From NCBI RefSeq assembly GCF_000721075.1, contig NZ_JOEQ01000015.1, positions 186,001-250,000 on the forward strand: 64,000 bases of DNA, read 5' to 3'. Each line of letters starts with the position of its first letter. Within the stretch, counting starts at the first letter, position 1. The position numbers and the translations under genes are program-made. The DNA is from Streptosporangium amethystogenes. Its GTDB lineage: Bacteria; Actinomycetota; Actinomycetes; Streptosporangiales; Streptosporangiaceae. The notes beneath the pieces were generated by a model. That model did not search any database and was not told where the DNA came from. It saw only the letters and a list, made by a program, of their open reading frames with translations. This document shows, in pieces, positions 18,375 to 25,894 of this stretch.

Positions 18375-19331
18375 CTAGTATCCGAGGGCATGGTCCACCG
18401 GATTGATCACGGGTTGGCCGGACTCGACGCGTTCGATGTTCGTGAAGAACAGATCGACCACTCGTGACCGATAGTCCGGGGTGCTCCATGAGACGTGCGG
18501 TGTGATGATCGTATTGGGTGCGTCCCACAGCGGGCTGGTGGCCGGCAGCGGTTCACGTTGGAACACATCGAGTGCGGCGCCTCCGAGGACGCCGGCGTGA
18601 AGGCGGGCGGAGAGCGCCTCCTCATCGATGACATCGCCACGCGAGACGTTGATGATCAGACAGTTCGGCGTACATCGATCGAGAATGTCGGCGTTCAGCA
18701 TCTGGTGCGTCTGTGCTGTCGCGGGAACCGCCATGACGATGGCGTCAGCCCTCGCTGCCAGTTCCGCGAAGCGTGCGGTTTCGTGCATCTCGTCAAACTC
18801 CGGACATGGGGCTCCACTCTTACGGATACCGATCACGTGCATGCCCAGTGCCCTGGCGTGTCGTGCCAACTCTCGCCCCACCGGGCCGGCTCCTACGACC
18901 AGAAGGGTCGCGCCCGAGATCAGGCGCGGGTGATGGCGCTTCCACTCCCGGGCGTGCTGGCTGGCCAGCGCGCCGGGAAGCCTTTTCGCCAGGCTGAGGA
19001 GCATCGAGAGGGCGAATTCGGCCATCGCCGGTGCGGATATGCCTCGGGCGTTCGCCACCTGCACGTGCGTCGGCAACCCCCTCGCCGGGAGAAGACTATC
19101 GGCGCCCGAACCGATGAGATGAATGAGTCGGAGGCGCCCGGCGCGTGACCAGTCCTCCACCGGCATGCCTATGCCGAGGACGGCTTCTATCCGGTCGAGT
19201 TCGGCGATGAACTCCGATTCCGTACGACAGGCGACCAGTTGTCGATCTCCGAGTGAGGATGTGGAGGCTTCCAGCGCGTCGATGGCGAACCTGCCATAGC
19301 AATGCACTTTGGTGATCTCGCCGACGCGCAC
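18375..19331 (-). CDS. D-2-hydroxyacid dehydrogenase (NAD-binding)
   Basis: A 318-residue member of the D-isomer 2-hydroxyacid dehydrogenase family. The Rossmann motif GAGPVGRELARHA is near residue 140, the catalytic Arg segment INVSRGDVIDEEAL near residue 225, the Glu segment REPLP near 255, and the His in TPHVSW near 275. I prefer the GTG at 19331 (AGGGA 7 bases upstream); an in-frame TTG at 19358 lacks a ribosome site. It would interconvert a 2-oxoacid and a 2-hydroxyacid and heads the minus-strand operon. Confidence 0.85.
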   Translation of the reverse strand: MRVGEITKVHCYGRFAIDALEASTSSLGDRQLVACRTESEFIAELDRIEAVLGIGMPVEDWSRAGRLRLIHLIGSGADSLLPARGLPTHVQVANARGISAPAMAEFALSMLLSLAKRLPGALASQHAREWKRHHPRLISGATLLVVGAGPVGRELARHARALGMHVIGIRKSGAPCPEFDEMHETARFAELAARADAIVMAVPATAQTHQMLNADILDRCTPNCLIINVSRGDVIDEEALSARLHAGVLGGAALDVFQREPLPATSPLWDAPNTIITPHVSWSTPDYRSRVVDLFFTNIERVESGQPVINPVDHALGY

Positions 19332-19364
19332 CGTTTCGTCCCTGCCCTCAGCCGCCAATTGGAT

Positions 19365-19403
19365 GCCTAAGATGCAATCAATGCTATTATATATATCTTA
19401 GAT
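19365..19403 (-). promoter_or_regulatory. AT-rich inverted repeat in the dehydrogenase operon promoter
   Basis: CTAAGAT (19367-19373) and ATCTTAG (19395-19401) form a perfect inverted repeat with a 21-base AT-rich spacer. The stretch stands out sharply from the high-GC surroundings. Read on the minus strand, the order GCATCtAAGAT followed by ATAGCA resembles GCATCcAAGAT followed by ATAGCA at the divergent promoter near 4.26 kb, so one regulator may serve both. Confidence 0.4.
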
Positions 19404-19412
19404 GCGGCAAGT

Positions 19413-19720
19413 TTGCGATCATATGCTGTGGCTCGCCAACGGGTTGCCGCGAACGAACTGGCCTTGCCGGCGGAGTGGGACGACGCCGCATGTCCCATCC
19501 AGGAGACGACGGCGACCTCCCTGTTCGAGGAGCAGGTCGCGTGCACCCCGGACGCGGTCGCCGTCGAAGGCGAGGCCGGCGGTGGGGTCGGCGGTGGGGT
19601 CGACGGTGAGTCGGGCACGCTCACCTACGCGGAGCTGGACCGGCGGGCCTCGCCCGGTTGCTGCGCGAGCGCGGTGCCGGACCTGGCCGGGTTGAACCGG
19701 TGTTCCAGAAGGTGGCGCCG
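19413..19720 (+). pseudogene. Decayed NRPS fragment (C/A domain junction)
   Basis: The plus-strand translation reads like the linker between a condensation and an adenylation domain: LPAEWDDAACP, then SLFEEQVACTPDAVAVE, then LTYAELDRRA. Just after that the homology continues in the next frame (ARLLRERGAGPG), so there is a frameshift, and nothing recognisable follows. No start, no further A-domain motif and no neighbouring NRPS gene exist here. A Gly-rich insertion (GGGVGGGV) interrupts the A-domain start. Confidence 0.7.
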
Positions 19721-19814
19721 AACGTCCCGACACGGAACGATCAACTACGTGACTCCACGTGTTCATTTGATTACCTTTGGTGTTGCCATGTTCCGTAGGT
19801 AACCGAGGAGGATC

Positions 19815-20120
19815 ATGAACACCTTCATCCGCAGTGCCCGCATCGGTCTGGCAGGGGCGGTTCTAGCCGGCGCCGGCCTGCTCGGCGTACTTCCCGTGAC
19901 CGGTGCCCACGCCGCGTCGTCCCAGGTCGCACCGGCGGTCGCCTGCTCGCCCACGGCTGCGGACGGCTGGATCTGCTACCTGCGGTACTGCGACGCCTAC
20001 TACTGCTACTACGACTGCTATCCGACCCTGGCCGCGCGCAACAAGGGGGAGAAGCCCTCCGACACCATCCGTGTTCCCAAGCCCGAGGGGACACCTCCCG
20101 CCCAGATCACCCGGCCCTGA
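19815..20120 (+). CDS. Small secreted Cys/Tyr-rich protein
   Basis: A 101-residue protein with an AGGAGG ribosome site. An N-terminal signal peptide (basic start, hydrophobic core AGAVLAGAGLLGVL, cleavage likely after AHA at about residue 33) is followed by a short region with six cysteines and several tyrosines (CYLRYCDAYYCYYDCYP at about 55-71) and a Pro/Lys-rich tail. The spacing suggests disulfide bonds or metal binding. I do not recognise the family. It stands alone, with a strong hairpin downstream. Confidence 0.75.
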   Translation: MNTFIRSARIGLAGAVLAGAGLLGVLPVTGAHAASSQVAPAVACSPTAADGWICYLRYCDAYYCYYDCYPTLAARNKGEKPSDTIRVPKPEGTPPAQITRP

Positions 20121-20265
20121 CCGGCGGAGCCGGGACGCTGTGGACCGGGTATGCGCGGTCGTGCCGTCCATGGTGGGGAAGGCTCGCCGCGGGGTTCCCT
20201 TGGCGGGTCGGGCGGCTCCGGCCGGCCTCCACCTTCGACGGAGCCGGGCTGAGATCTTCTGAGGG

Positions 20266-20305
20266 ACGGCCGGGCCGTGCGGTGCTGATCGCACGGCCCG
20301 GCCGT
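20266..20305 (+). terminator. 16-bp stem hairpin
   Basis: ACGGCCGGGCCGTGCG (20266-20281) pairs perfectly with 20290-20305 around an 8-base loop. It lies between the small secreted gene and the SDR promoter and isolates them. Confidence 0.7.
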
Positions 20306-20316
20306 ACGGTGGTTCT

Positions 20317-20352
20317 CCGATTCTAGAGAGACTCTCTAGAATCGGCTATGAT
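20317..20352 (+). promoter_or_regulatory. 29-bp palindromic operator and leaderless promoter
   Basis: Bases 20317-20345 form a perfect palindrome with 14-bp arms around one central A (arm CCGATTCTAGAGAG). A good -10 element, TATGAT (20347-20352), follows at once, and the SDR ATG at 20359 is about 7 bases after it, so the transcript is likely leaderless. The palindrome covers the -35 region. It is the natural target of the TetR-type regulator two genes down. Confidence 0.75.
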
Positions 20353-20358
20353 TTTGCC

Positions 20359-21144
20359 ATGGGACCTACTGTCGTCATCACCGGCGGCAACCGCGGGATC
20401 GGCCTGGCCACGGCCGAGGAGTTCGCCCGCCGCGATCACCGGGTGGTGATCGTGGCCAGGAATCCCGCCGCGGCGGGCGAGGCCGCCCGGCTCGGCGTCG
20501 AGCTGATCGCCGGAGATCTCTCAACGTTGAAAGGGGTCCGGGCTGTCGCCGAGGCGCTGGCCGGAACCTGCCCGCGGCTCGACGTGCTGGTGCACAACGC
20601 CGGGATCTGGCCATCGGCGCGGCGGCTCACCGAGGACGGGTTCGAGGAGTCCTTCGCCGTCAACCACCTGGCGCCCTTCCTGCTCAACCGTCTGCTGGAG
20701 GATCGTCTGACCAGGGTCGTGCAGGTCACCGCCGGCCTGTATGTCAAGGGCCGTGCCGACCTCGTGCGCACCCCGGCCGGTACGGACTTCTCCTCCCTGC
20801 GCACCTACGCCGACACCAAGCTCTGCAACCTGGCGCTGATGCCGTTGTGGGCCGAGCGCTGGAAGCCGCGGGGCATCACGATCGACGCCGTCCACCCCGG
20901 AGTGATCAGGACCGGGCTCGGCGACCGGGGCGGCCCGGTGGGGGTGCTGCTGAAGACCGCGAAGCTGCTGTGGAAGGCCCCGGCCGACGGCGCGGCTCCG
21001 GTCGTACGGCTGGCGTTCGACCAGGCCGGCACCGGACGGTACTTCGACATCGACCGCGAGCTGCCCCTCGCCTCCGTGGCCGCCGACCCCGCGTGGGCGG
21101 GGAAACTGTGGACACAGGCCGTAGAGCTGACCGGTGTCGCCTAG
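20359..21144 (+). CDS. Short-chain dehydrogenase/reductase
   Basis: A 261-residue SDR. The cofactor motif is TGGNRGIG (about 9-16); an Arg after the second strand (VIVARN) favours NADP(H). The NAG motif is VHNAG, and the catalytic YxxxK is YADTK (about 152-156). The segment before it reads QVTAGLYVKG, with Thr where the active-site Ser usually lies. It is cotranscribed and overlapping with a TetR regulator, so its substrate or product is probably the inducer. Confidence 0.88.
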   Translation: MGPTVVITGGNRGIGLATAEEFARRDHRVVIVARNPAAAGEAARLGVELIAGDLSTLKGVRAVAEALAGTCPRLDVLVHNAGIWPSARRLTEDGFEESFAVNHLAPFLLNRLLEDRLTRVVQVTAGLYVKGRADLVRTPAGTDFSSLRTYADTKLCNLALMPLWAERWKPRGITIDAVHPGVIRTGLGDRGGPVGVLLKTAKLLWKAPADGAAPVVRLAFDQAGTGRYFDIDRELPLASVAADPAWAGKLWTQAVELTGVA

Positions 21145-21787
21145 ACAGCGGCGCGGCGAGGAGACCCGGGAGCGGCTGCTGGCGGCGGCACTGGACCTCT
21201 ACGCGGAGAAGGGAGCCGACGGCTTCACCATGACGGCGGTGACCGCTACCAGCGGCGTCAGCGTCGGAAGCCTCTACCACCACTTCGGCAGCTTCGACGG
21301 GCTGGCGGCCGCCCTCTACGCGCGCTGCCTGTCCGACCTGCTCGACGCCGTCATCGCCGCACTCGACGCGGTGCCGCAGGAGCGGGAAGGAGGCCCCCGC
21401 GAGGGCACGGAGGCGCGGGCCGCCGCCGGCGTCCGGGCCGTGGTCACCGGATATCTCGGCTTCACCCGCGAGCACAGGGCCGCCGCGCGCTTCGTCCACG
21501 CCTCCGCCTACGCCGACTTCCTGGCCGCGCACGTGGATCTGATCGCGGAGGAGAAGGAGCCCAGGCTGGCCGGGATCCTGGGCTGGCTGCGACCGTACAT
21601 CAAGGCGGGGCTGGTCGTGGAGCTGCCCGACGGGCTGATCGAGATGCTGGTCGTCGGCCCGGTCGCGGAGACGGCCCGCCGCTGGCTGGCCGGGGCCCCC
21701 GGCATCGACCTGGACGAGGCGTCCCGACTGCTTCCCGAGCGGATCTGGCGGTCCCTGCGGGCCGCCGAGGCGTCGGTGACGAGGTAG
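21134..21787 (+). CDS. TetR-family transcriptional regulator
   Basis: A 217-residue TetR regulator. The HTH is in the first 60 residues (FTMTAVTATSGVSVGSLYHHFGS). The GTG start lies 11 bases inside the SDR gene, so the two are coupled. It very likely represses its own operon through the palindrome at 20317-20345. Confidence 0.88.
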   Translation: MSPRQRRGEETRERLLAAALDLYAEKGADGFTMTAVTATSGVSVGSLYHHFGSFDGLAAALYARCLSDLLDAVIAALDAVPQEREGGPREGTEARAAAGVRAVVTGYLGFTREHRAAARFVHASAYADFLAAHVDLIAEEKEPRLAGILGWLRPYIKAGLVVELPDGLIEMLVVGPVAETARRWLAGAPGIDLDEASRLLPERIWRSLRAAEASVTR

Positions 21788-21916
21788 GAGAGGGTACGAG
21801 GTACCAAGCGTGGAACGCCCAAAGACGGTGTGAACCGCTTGATCGTACGCATACGGCATTATCACCGCGCTCTCCATGTCTTTCGTACCCCTGTGGGAAT
21901 TACCTCCTTGCGAAGA

Positions 21917-21955
21917 GTAAGGTTGCCCTGCCCTAATTTAGGTAAGGCTTTCCAT
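21917..21955 (+). promoter_or_regulatory. Iron-box-like sequence before efeU
   Basis: TTAGGTAAGGCTT (21938-21950) matches the left half and centre of the actinobacterial IdeR/DmdR iron box (TTAGGTTAGGCTAACCTAA). A second, weaker copy (AAGGTTGCCCTGCCCTAA) lies directly upstream. The site sits about 20-50 bases before efeU, where an iron-dependent repressor would act. Confidence 0.55.
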
Positions 21956-21969
21956 CTCATGGAGTGACG

Positions 21970-22821
21970 GTGTTCGCCAGCTATCTCATCGGATTACGCG
22001 AGGGCCTGGAGGCCGCGCTCGTCGTCTCCGTGCTCGTTGCCCTCCTCGTCAAAAGTGATCGACGTGACCGGCTTCCCCTCGTCTGGGCCGGGGTCGGTGC
22101 CGCTCTCGTGCTGTCGATCGCGTTCGGCGCGCTGCTCACCTTCACCGTCGCCCATCTGGAATACCGGCAGCAGGAGTTGTTCGAGGCGGTCACCTCGCTG
22201 CTGGCCACCGTGTTCGTCACCTGGATGATCTTCTGGATGCGGGGTGCCGCCCGTACGATCTCCGGCGACCTGCGCGCCAGGCTGAGCGAGGCCCTGGAGG
22301 TCGGCGCGATCTCGGTGGTCGTGATGGCCTTCCTCGCCGTGGCGCGCGAGGGCCTGGAGACCGCGCTGCTGTTCTTCGCGTCGGTGCAGGGCGCCACCAC
22401 CACCGCGGTCCCGTTGATCGGGATCAGCCTTGGCTTGATCACCGCGGTCCTGCTGGGCTGGGCCATCTACCGCAGCGCGATGCGGATCAACCTGACCAGG
22501 TTCTTCACCTGGACCGGCCTCCTGCTGATCCTGGTCGCCGCCGGAATCTTCAAGTACGGCGTGCACGACCTACAGGAGGCCGCCGTCCTGCCGGGCCTGT
22601 CCAGCTACGCCTTCGACATCAGCGGCGTGCTGCCCGCCGACTCCTGGTACGGCGCCCTGCTGGCCGGGATGTTCAACATCACCCCGCAGCCGAGCGTGCT
22701 GGAGACGGTGGCCTGGGTCGTCTACGCGGTGCCCACGCTCATCCTCTTCCTGCGGCCGTGGCGCAGCCGCCCGACCCCCTCACCCGCCACCCCGTCGACC
22801 GACCCACAGCCCGCGGGCTGA
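21970..22821 (+). CDS. efeU: Ferrous iron permease EfeU
   Basis: A 283-residue membrane protein of the FTR1/EfeU family with about seven hydrophobic segments. Both REGLE iron-binding motifs are present: GLREGLEAALVV in the first helix and AREGLETALLFF in the fourth. I start at the GTG at 21970 (GGAG 5 bases upstream, start MFASYLIGLREG as in homologues); the GTG at 21964 is the alternative. It moves iron across the membrane with EfeO and EfeB. Confidence 0.93.
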   Translation: MFASYLIGLREGLEAALVVSVLVALLVKSDRRDRLPLVWAGVGAALVLSIAFGALLTFTVAHLEYRQQELFEAVTSLLATVFVTWMIFWMRGAARTISGDLRARLSEALEVGAISVVVMAFLAVAREGLETALLFFASVQGATTTAVPLIGISLGLITAVLLGWAIYRSAMRINLTRFFTWTGLLLILVAAGIFKYGVHDLQEAAVLPGLSSYAFDISGVLPADSWYGALLAGMFNITPQPSVLETVAWVVYAVPTLILFLRPWRSRPTPSPATPSTDPQPAG

Positions 22822-22842
22822 AACCGCCTGAACAGGACGATC

Positions 22843-23988
22843 ATGCGTACTTCCCTTGCCATCGCCGTGGGCGCACTCGCCCTCACCGGCCTCGCGGCCT
22901 GCTCCTCCGAACCCACCCCGGCCACGGTCGCCGGTGCCTCCGCCGCCCCGGCCAAGGGTGGCCCCGTCACGGTGGCCGCCACCGACACCGAGTGCAAGGT
23001 CGCCGTCACCGAGCTGGCCGCGGGCACCTCGACATTCGCGATCACCAACGGTGGCACCAAGGTGACCGAGTTCTACGTCTACGCCCCCGGCGACCGGGTC
23101 ATGGGGGAGGTGGAGAACATCGTGCCGGGCCTGACCCGCGAGGTGATCGTCGAGCTGCCGGCCGGCAGCTACGAGACCGCCTGCAAGCCCGGCATGGTCG
23201 GCAAGGGCGTCCGCGGCCCGCTCAAGGTCACCGGCGAGCACAAGCCGCTCAGCGACGACGCCCAGCTCGCCGAGGCGACCGCCAGCTACAAGCGCTACAT
23301 CAAGTCGCAGAGCGACACACTGCTGATCAAGGCGCAGGAGTTCGTCGACGCGGTCAAGGCCGAGGACATCGACAAGGCCAAGGCGCTCTTCCCGGTCTCC
23401 CGCACCTACTGGGAGCGGATCGAGCCGGTCGCGGAGATCTTCGGCGACCTCGACCCGGCCATCGACGCCCGGGAGAACGACGTGGCCGAGGGGGAGGAGT
23501 GGACCGGCTTCCACCGGATCGAGAAGGACCTCTGGGTCGGTAAGGACGTCAGCAAGGACGGCCCGATCGCCGACAAGCTGATGGCCGACATCAAGACCAT
23601 CGTGGAGCAGTCCAACTCCGCCGAGCTGTCGCCGGTGCTGCTGGCCAACGGCGCCAAGGGCCTGCTCGACGAGGTGGCCTCCGGGAAGATCACCGGTGAG
23701 GAGGACCGCTACTCGCACACCGACCTGTGGGACTTCGACGCCAACCTGCAGGGTTCCAAGGCCGCGGTCCAGTCGCTCCGCCCCGTTCTGGAGGAGCGCG
23801 CCCCCGAACTGGTGAAGACGCTGGACGAGAAGTTCGCCGGGGCCGAGGCCGCGCTCGGCGCGCACCAGAAGGGCGACGGCTGGAAGCTGCACACCGAGCT
23901 GTCCAAGGGCGACCTCAAGAAGCTGTCAGACGCGATCAACGCGCTCGCCGAGCCGATCAGTAAGATCGCTGCGGTGGTGGCAAAGTAA
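22843..23988 (+). CDS. efeO: Iron uptake lipoprotein EfeO
   Basis: A 381-residue EfeO with a lipoprotein signal (LAAC, Cys20), an N-terminal cupredoxin-like domain (about 40-135) and a C-terminal M75 peptidase-like domain (about 145-380). Landmarks of the latter are GFHRIEKDLW and YSHTDLWDF. It starts 21 bases after efeU. EfeO captures iron outside the membrane and passes it to EfeU. Confidence 0.93.
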   Translation: MRTSLAIAVGALALTGLAACSSEPTPATVAGASAAPAKGGPVTVAATDTECKVAVTELAAGTSTFAITNGGTKVTEFYVYAPGDRVMGEVENIVPGLTREVIVELPAGSYETACKPGMVGKGVRGPLKVTGEHKPLSDDAQLAEATASYKRYIKSQSDTLLIKAQEFVDAVKAEDIDKAKALFPVSRTYWERIEPVAEIFGDLDPAIDARENDVAEGEEWTGFHRIEKDLWVGKDVSKDGPIADKLMADIKTIVEQSNSAELSPVLLANGAKGLLDEVASGKITGEEDRYSHTDLWDFDANLQGSKAAVQSLRPVLEERAPELVKTLDEKFAGAEAALGAHQKGDGWKLHTELSKGDLKKLSDAINALAEPISKIAAVVAK

Positions 23989-24016
23989 TGGCCGTTCCAC
24001 GTAGGGGAGGGGTGCG

Positions 24017-25270
24017 ATGAGCCAGCGGATCAGCCGTAGGAAGCTGTTCGGCATGGGCGCGGCCGGTGTGGCGGTCGCCGGCGCGGGTGTGATCGCGGTG
24101 CGTGGGATCGGTGACGAGCCCGCGCCCACCACGGTCGCCTCCGTCTCCGATGCGGTCCCCTTCTACGGCGAGCACCAGGCGGGCATCGTCACCCCGGCAC
24201 AGGACCGGCTGCACTTCGTCTCCTTTGACGTCATCACCGAGAAGAAGGCGGAGCTGGCCGAGCTGCTCCAGGAGTGGAGCGCCGCCGCGGCCCGGATGAC
24301 CCAGGGCCAGGAGGCGGGCACGTTCGGCGCGGTCGGCGGCCAGCCGGAGGCACCGCCGGACGACACCGGCGAGGCACTCGGCCTGCCCGCCTCCGGGCTG
24401 ACGCTGACCGTCGGCTTCGGTGGATCGCTCTTCGACGACCGGTTCGGGCTGGCCTCGCGCAGGCCGGCCGCGCTGGCCGATCTGCCGCACCTGCCCGGAG
24501 ACGCGTTGCTGCCGGAGATCTCCGGCGGTGACCTGTGCGTGCAGGCGTGCGCGCACGACCCGCAGGTGGCGGTGCACGCCATCCGTAACCTGGCGCGCAT
24601 CGGCTTCGGCCGGGTCTCGGTGCGCTGGTCCCAGCTCGGCTTCGGCCGCACCTCGTCGACCTCGCGCGCGCAGGCGACGCCGCGCAACCTGATGGGGTTC
24701 AAGGACGGCACGGCCAACCTCAAGCTGGAGGACGTGGCGCTGCTGAAGGAGCAGCTCTGGGTGGGGTCCGGTGACGGCCCCGACTGGATGACCGGTGGCA
24801 GTTACCTGGTCACCCGCAAGATCCGGATGCTGGTCGAGACCTGGGACCGGGCACCGCTGGCCGAGCAGGAGCAGATCTTCGGCCGGGACAAGGGGGAGGG
24901 GGCACCGCTGGGCAGGAAGAATGAGTTCGACCCGATCGACTTCGAGGCCAAGGGATCCGACGGAAAGCCCCTGATCTTCGACGACGCGCACGTACGGCTC
25001 GCCCACCCGTCCCGCAACGGCGGTGCGCACCTGTTGCGCCGCGGCTACAACTACGTGGACGGCTCCGACGGCCTGGGCCGGCTGGACGCCGGCCTGTTCT
25101 TCATGGCCTACCAGCGCGACCCCCACCGCCAGTTCGTCACCGTGCAGCGCTCCCTGGCGGGCAGGGACTCCCTCAACGAGTACATCAAGCACGTCTCCAG
25201 CGCCCTGTTCGCCTGCCCGCCCGGCGTGCGCGACGCGGGCGACTACTGGGGCCGAGCCCTGTTCTCCTGA
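24017..25270 (+). CDS. efeB: Dye-decolourising peroxidase EfeB (deferrochelatase)
   Basis: A 417-residue DyP-type haem peroxidase. A Tat signal (SRRKLFGMGAAG) covers the first 35 residues. The GFKDGTANL segment (GxxDG) is near residue 230 and the proximal haem His is expected in HVRLAHPSRNGG (about 325). EfeB oxidises ferrous iron or extracts it from haem for EfeU. It is the last gene of a complete efeUOB operon. Confidence 0.93.
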   Translation: MSQRISRRKLFGMGAAGVAVAGAGVIAVRGIGDEPAPTTVASVSDAVPFYGEHQAGIVTPAQDRLHFVSFDVITEKKAELAELLQEWSAAAARMTQGQEAGTFGAVGGQPEAPPDDTGEALGLPASGLTLTVGFGGSLFDDRFGLASRRPAALADLPHLPGDALLPEISGGDLCVQACAHDPQVAVHAIRNLARIGFGRVSVRWSQLGFGRTSSTSRAQATPRNLMGFKDGTANLKLEDVALLKEQLWVGSGDGPDWMTGGSYLVTRKIRMLVETWDRAPLAEQEQIFGRDKGEGAPLGRKNEFDPIDFEAKGSDGKPLIFDDAHVRLAHPSRNGGAHLLRRGYNYVDGSDGLGRLDAGLFFMAYQRDPHRQFVTVQRSLAGRDSLNEYIKHVSSALFACPPGVRDAGDYWGRALFS

Positions 25271-25282
25271 CCACCGACTGGA

Positions 25283-25894
25283 TCAGCGCAGGGTTCGGCA
25301 GAACATGTCGAGGGTGATCTCGATGATCTCGGTCGTGTCCTCCGCGCCGGGGCCGCCGGGGGACTCCGAGGCGAGGCGCCGGGTGCCCGCGCGGAGTACG
25401 CCCCAGGCGAGCTCGGCCCGCAGCGCGGGATGGTCGTGTCCCGCCTCGCGGAGCACGTCGCCGAGGGGCTCGAGGAGCGACCCGTGCAACTCCTCCAGCC
25501 GTGCCAGGCACTCGGTCGGCAGGCCGAGCGTCTGCGCCGCCGGGACCAGCGCGTAGTCGGTACTGCCGACGAACTCGAGCGCGACCCTGCCGTACGCCCG
25601 GAGCCGTTCGTCGAGTGAGGCGGCCGGCCCGTTGGGCGGGGTCTCGGCCATGGTGGCGCGCAGCCGGCCGGCCCAGCGGGGAAAGCCTTCCTCGGTGAGC
25701 TGGGCGAGGATGTCGGCGGTGGAGGAGAAGTAGCGGTAGACGCTCGATCGGGCCAGGCCGATCCGGGCGCCCACCGCCGCCGGGGTGAGCGCGTGCACTC
25801 CCTGCGCGGCCAGGATCTCGCGCGCCGCCTCCAGCAGGGCGGCGTGCTGGTTGGCCCGGTGGTCGGCGACGGTCGCCGCGCTGATCCTTGGCAT
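25283..25894 (-). CDS. TetR-family regulator of the adjacent exporter
   Basis: A 203-residue TetR regulator with HTH at LTPAAVGARIGLARSSVYRYF. It begins at the base after the exporter stop; its AGGAGGTG ribosome site lies inside the exporter's last codons. It converges with efeB. It probably represses the exporter operon through the palindrome at 27558-27578. Confidence 0.88.
   Translation of the reverse strand: MPRISAATVADHRANQHAALLEAAREILAAQGVHALTPAAVGARIGLARSSVYRYFSSTADILAQLTEEGFPRWAGRLRATMAETPPNGPAASLDERLRAYGRVALEFVGSTDYALVPAAQTLGLPTECLARLEELHGSLLEPLGDVLREAGHDHPALRAELAWGVLRAGTRRLASESPGGPGAEDTTEIIEITLDMFCRTLR

Noticed and set aside
20266..20345. tRNA-like fold between 20.26 and 20.35 kb
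   Set aside because: The two hairpins are a terminator and an operator; there is no cloverleaf, anticodon arm or CCA-proximal consensus.
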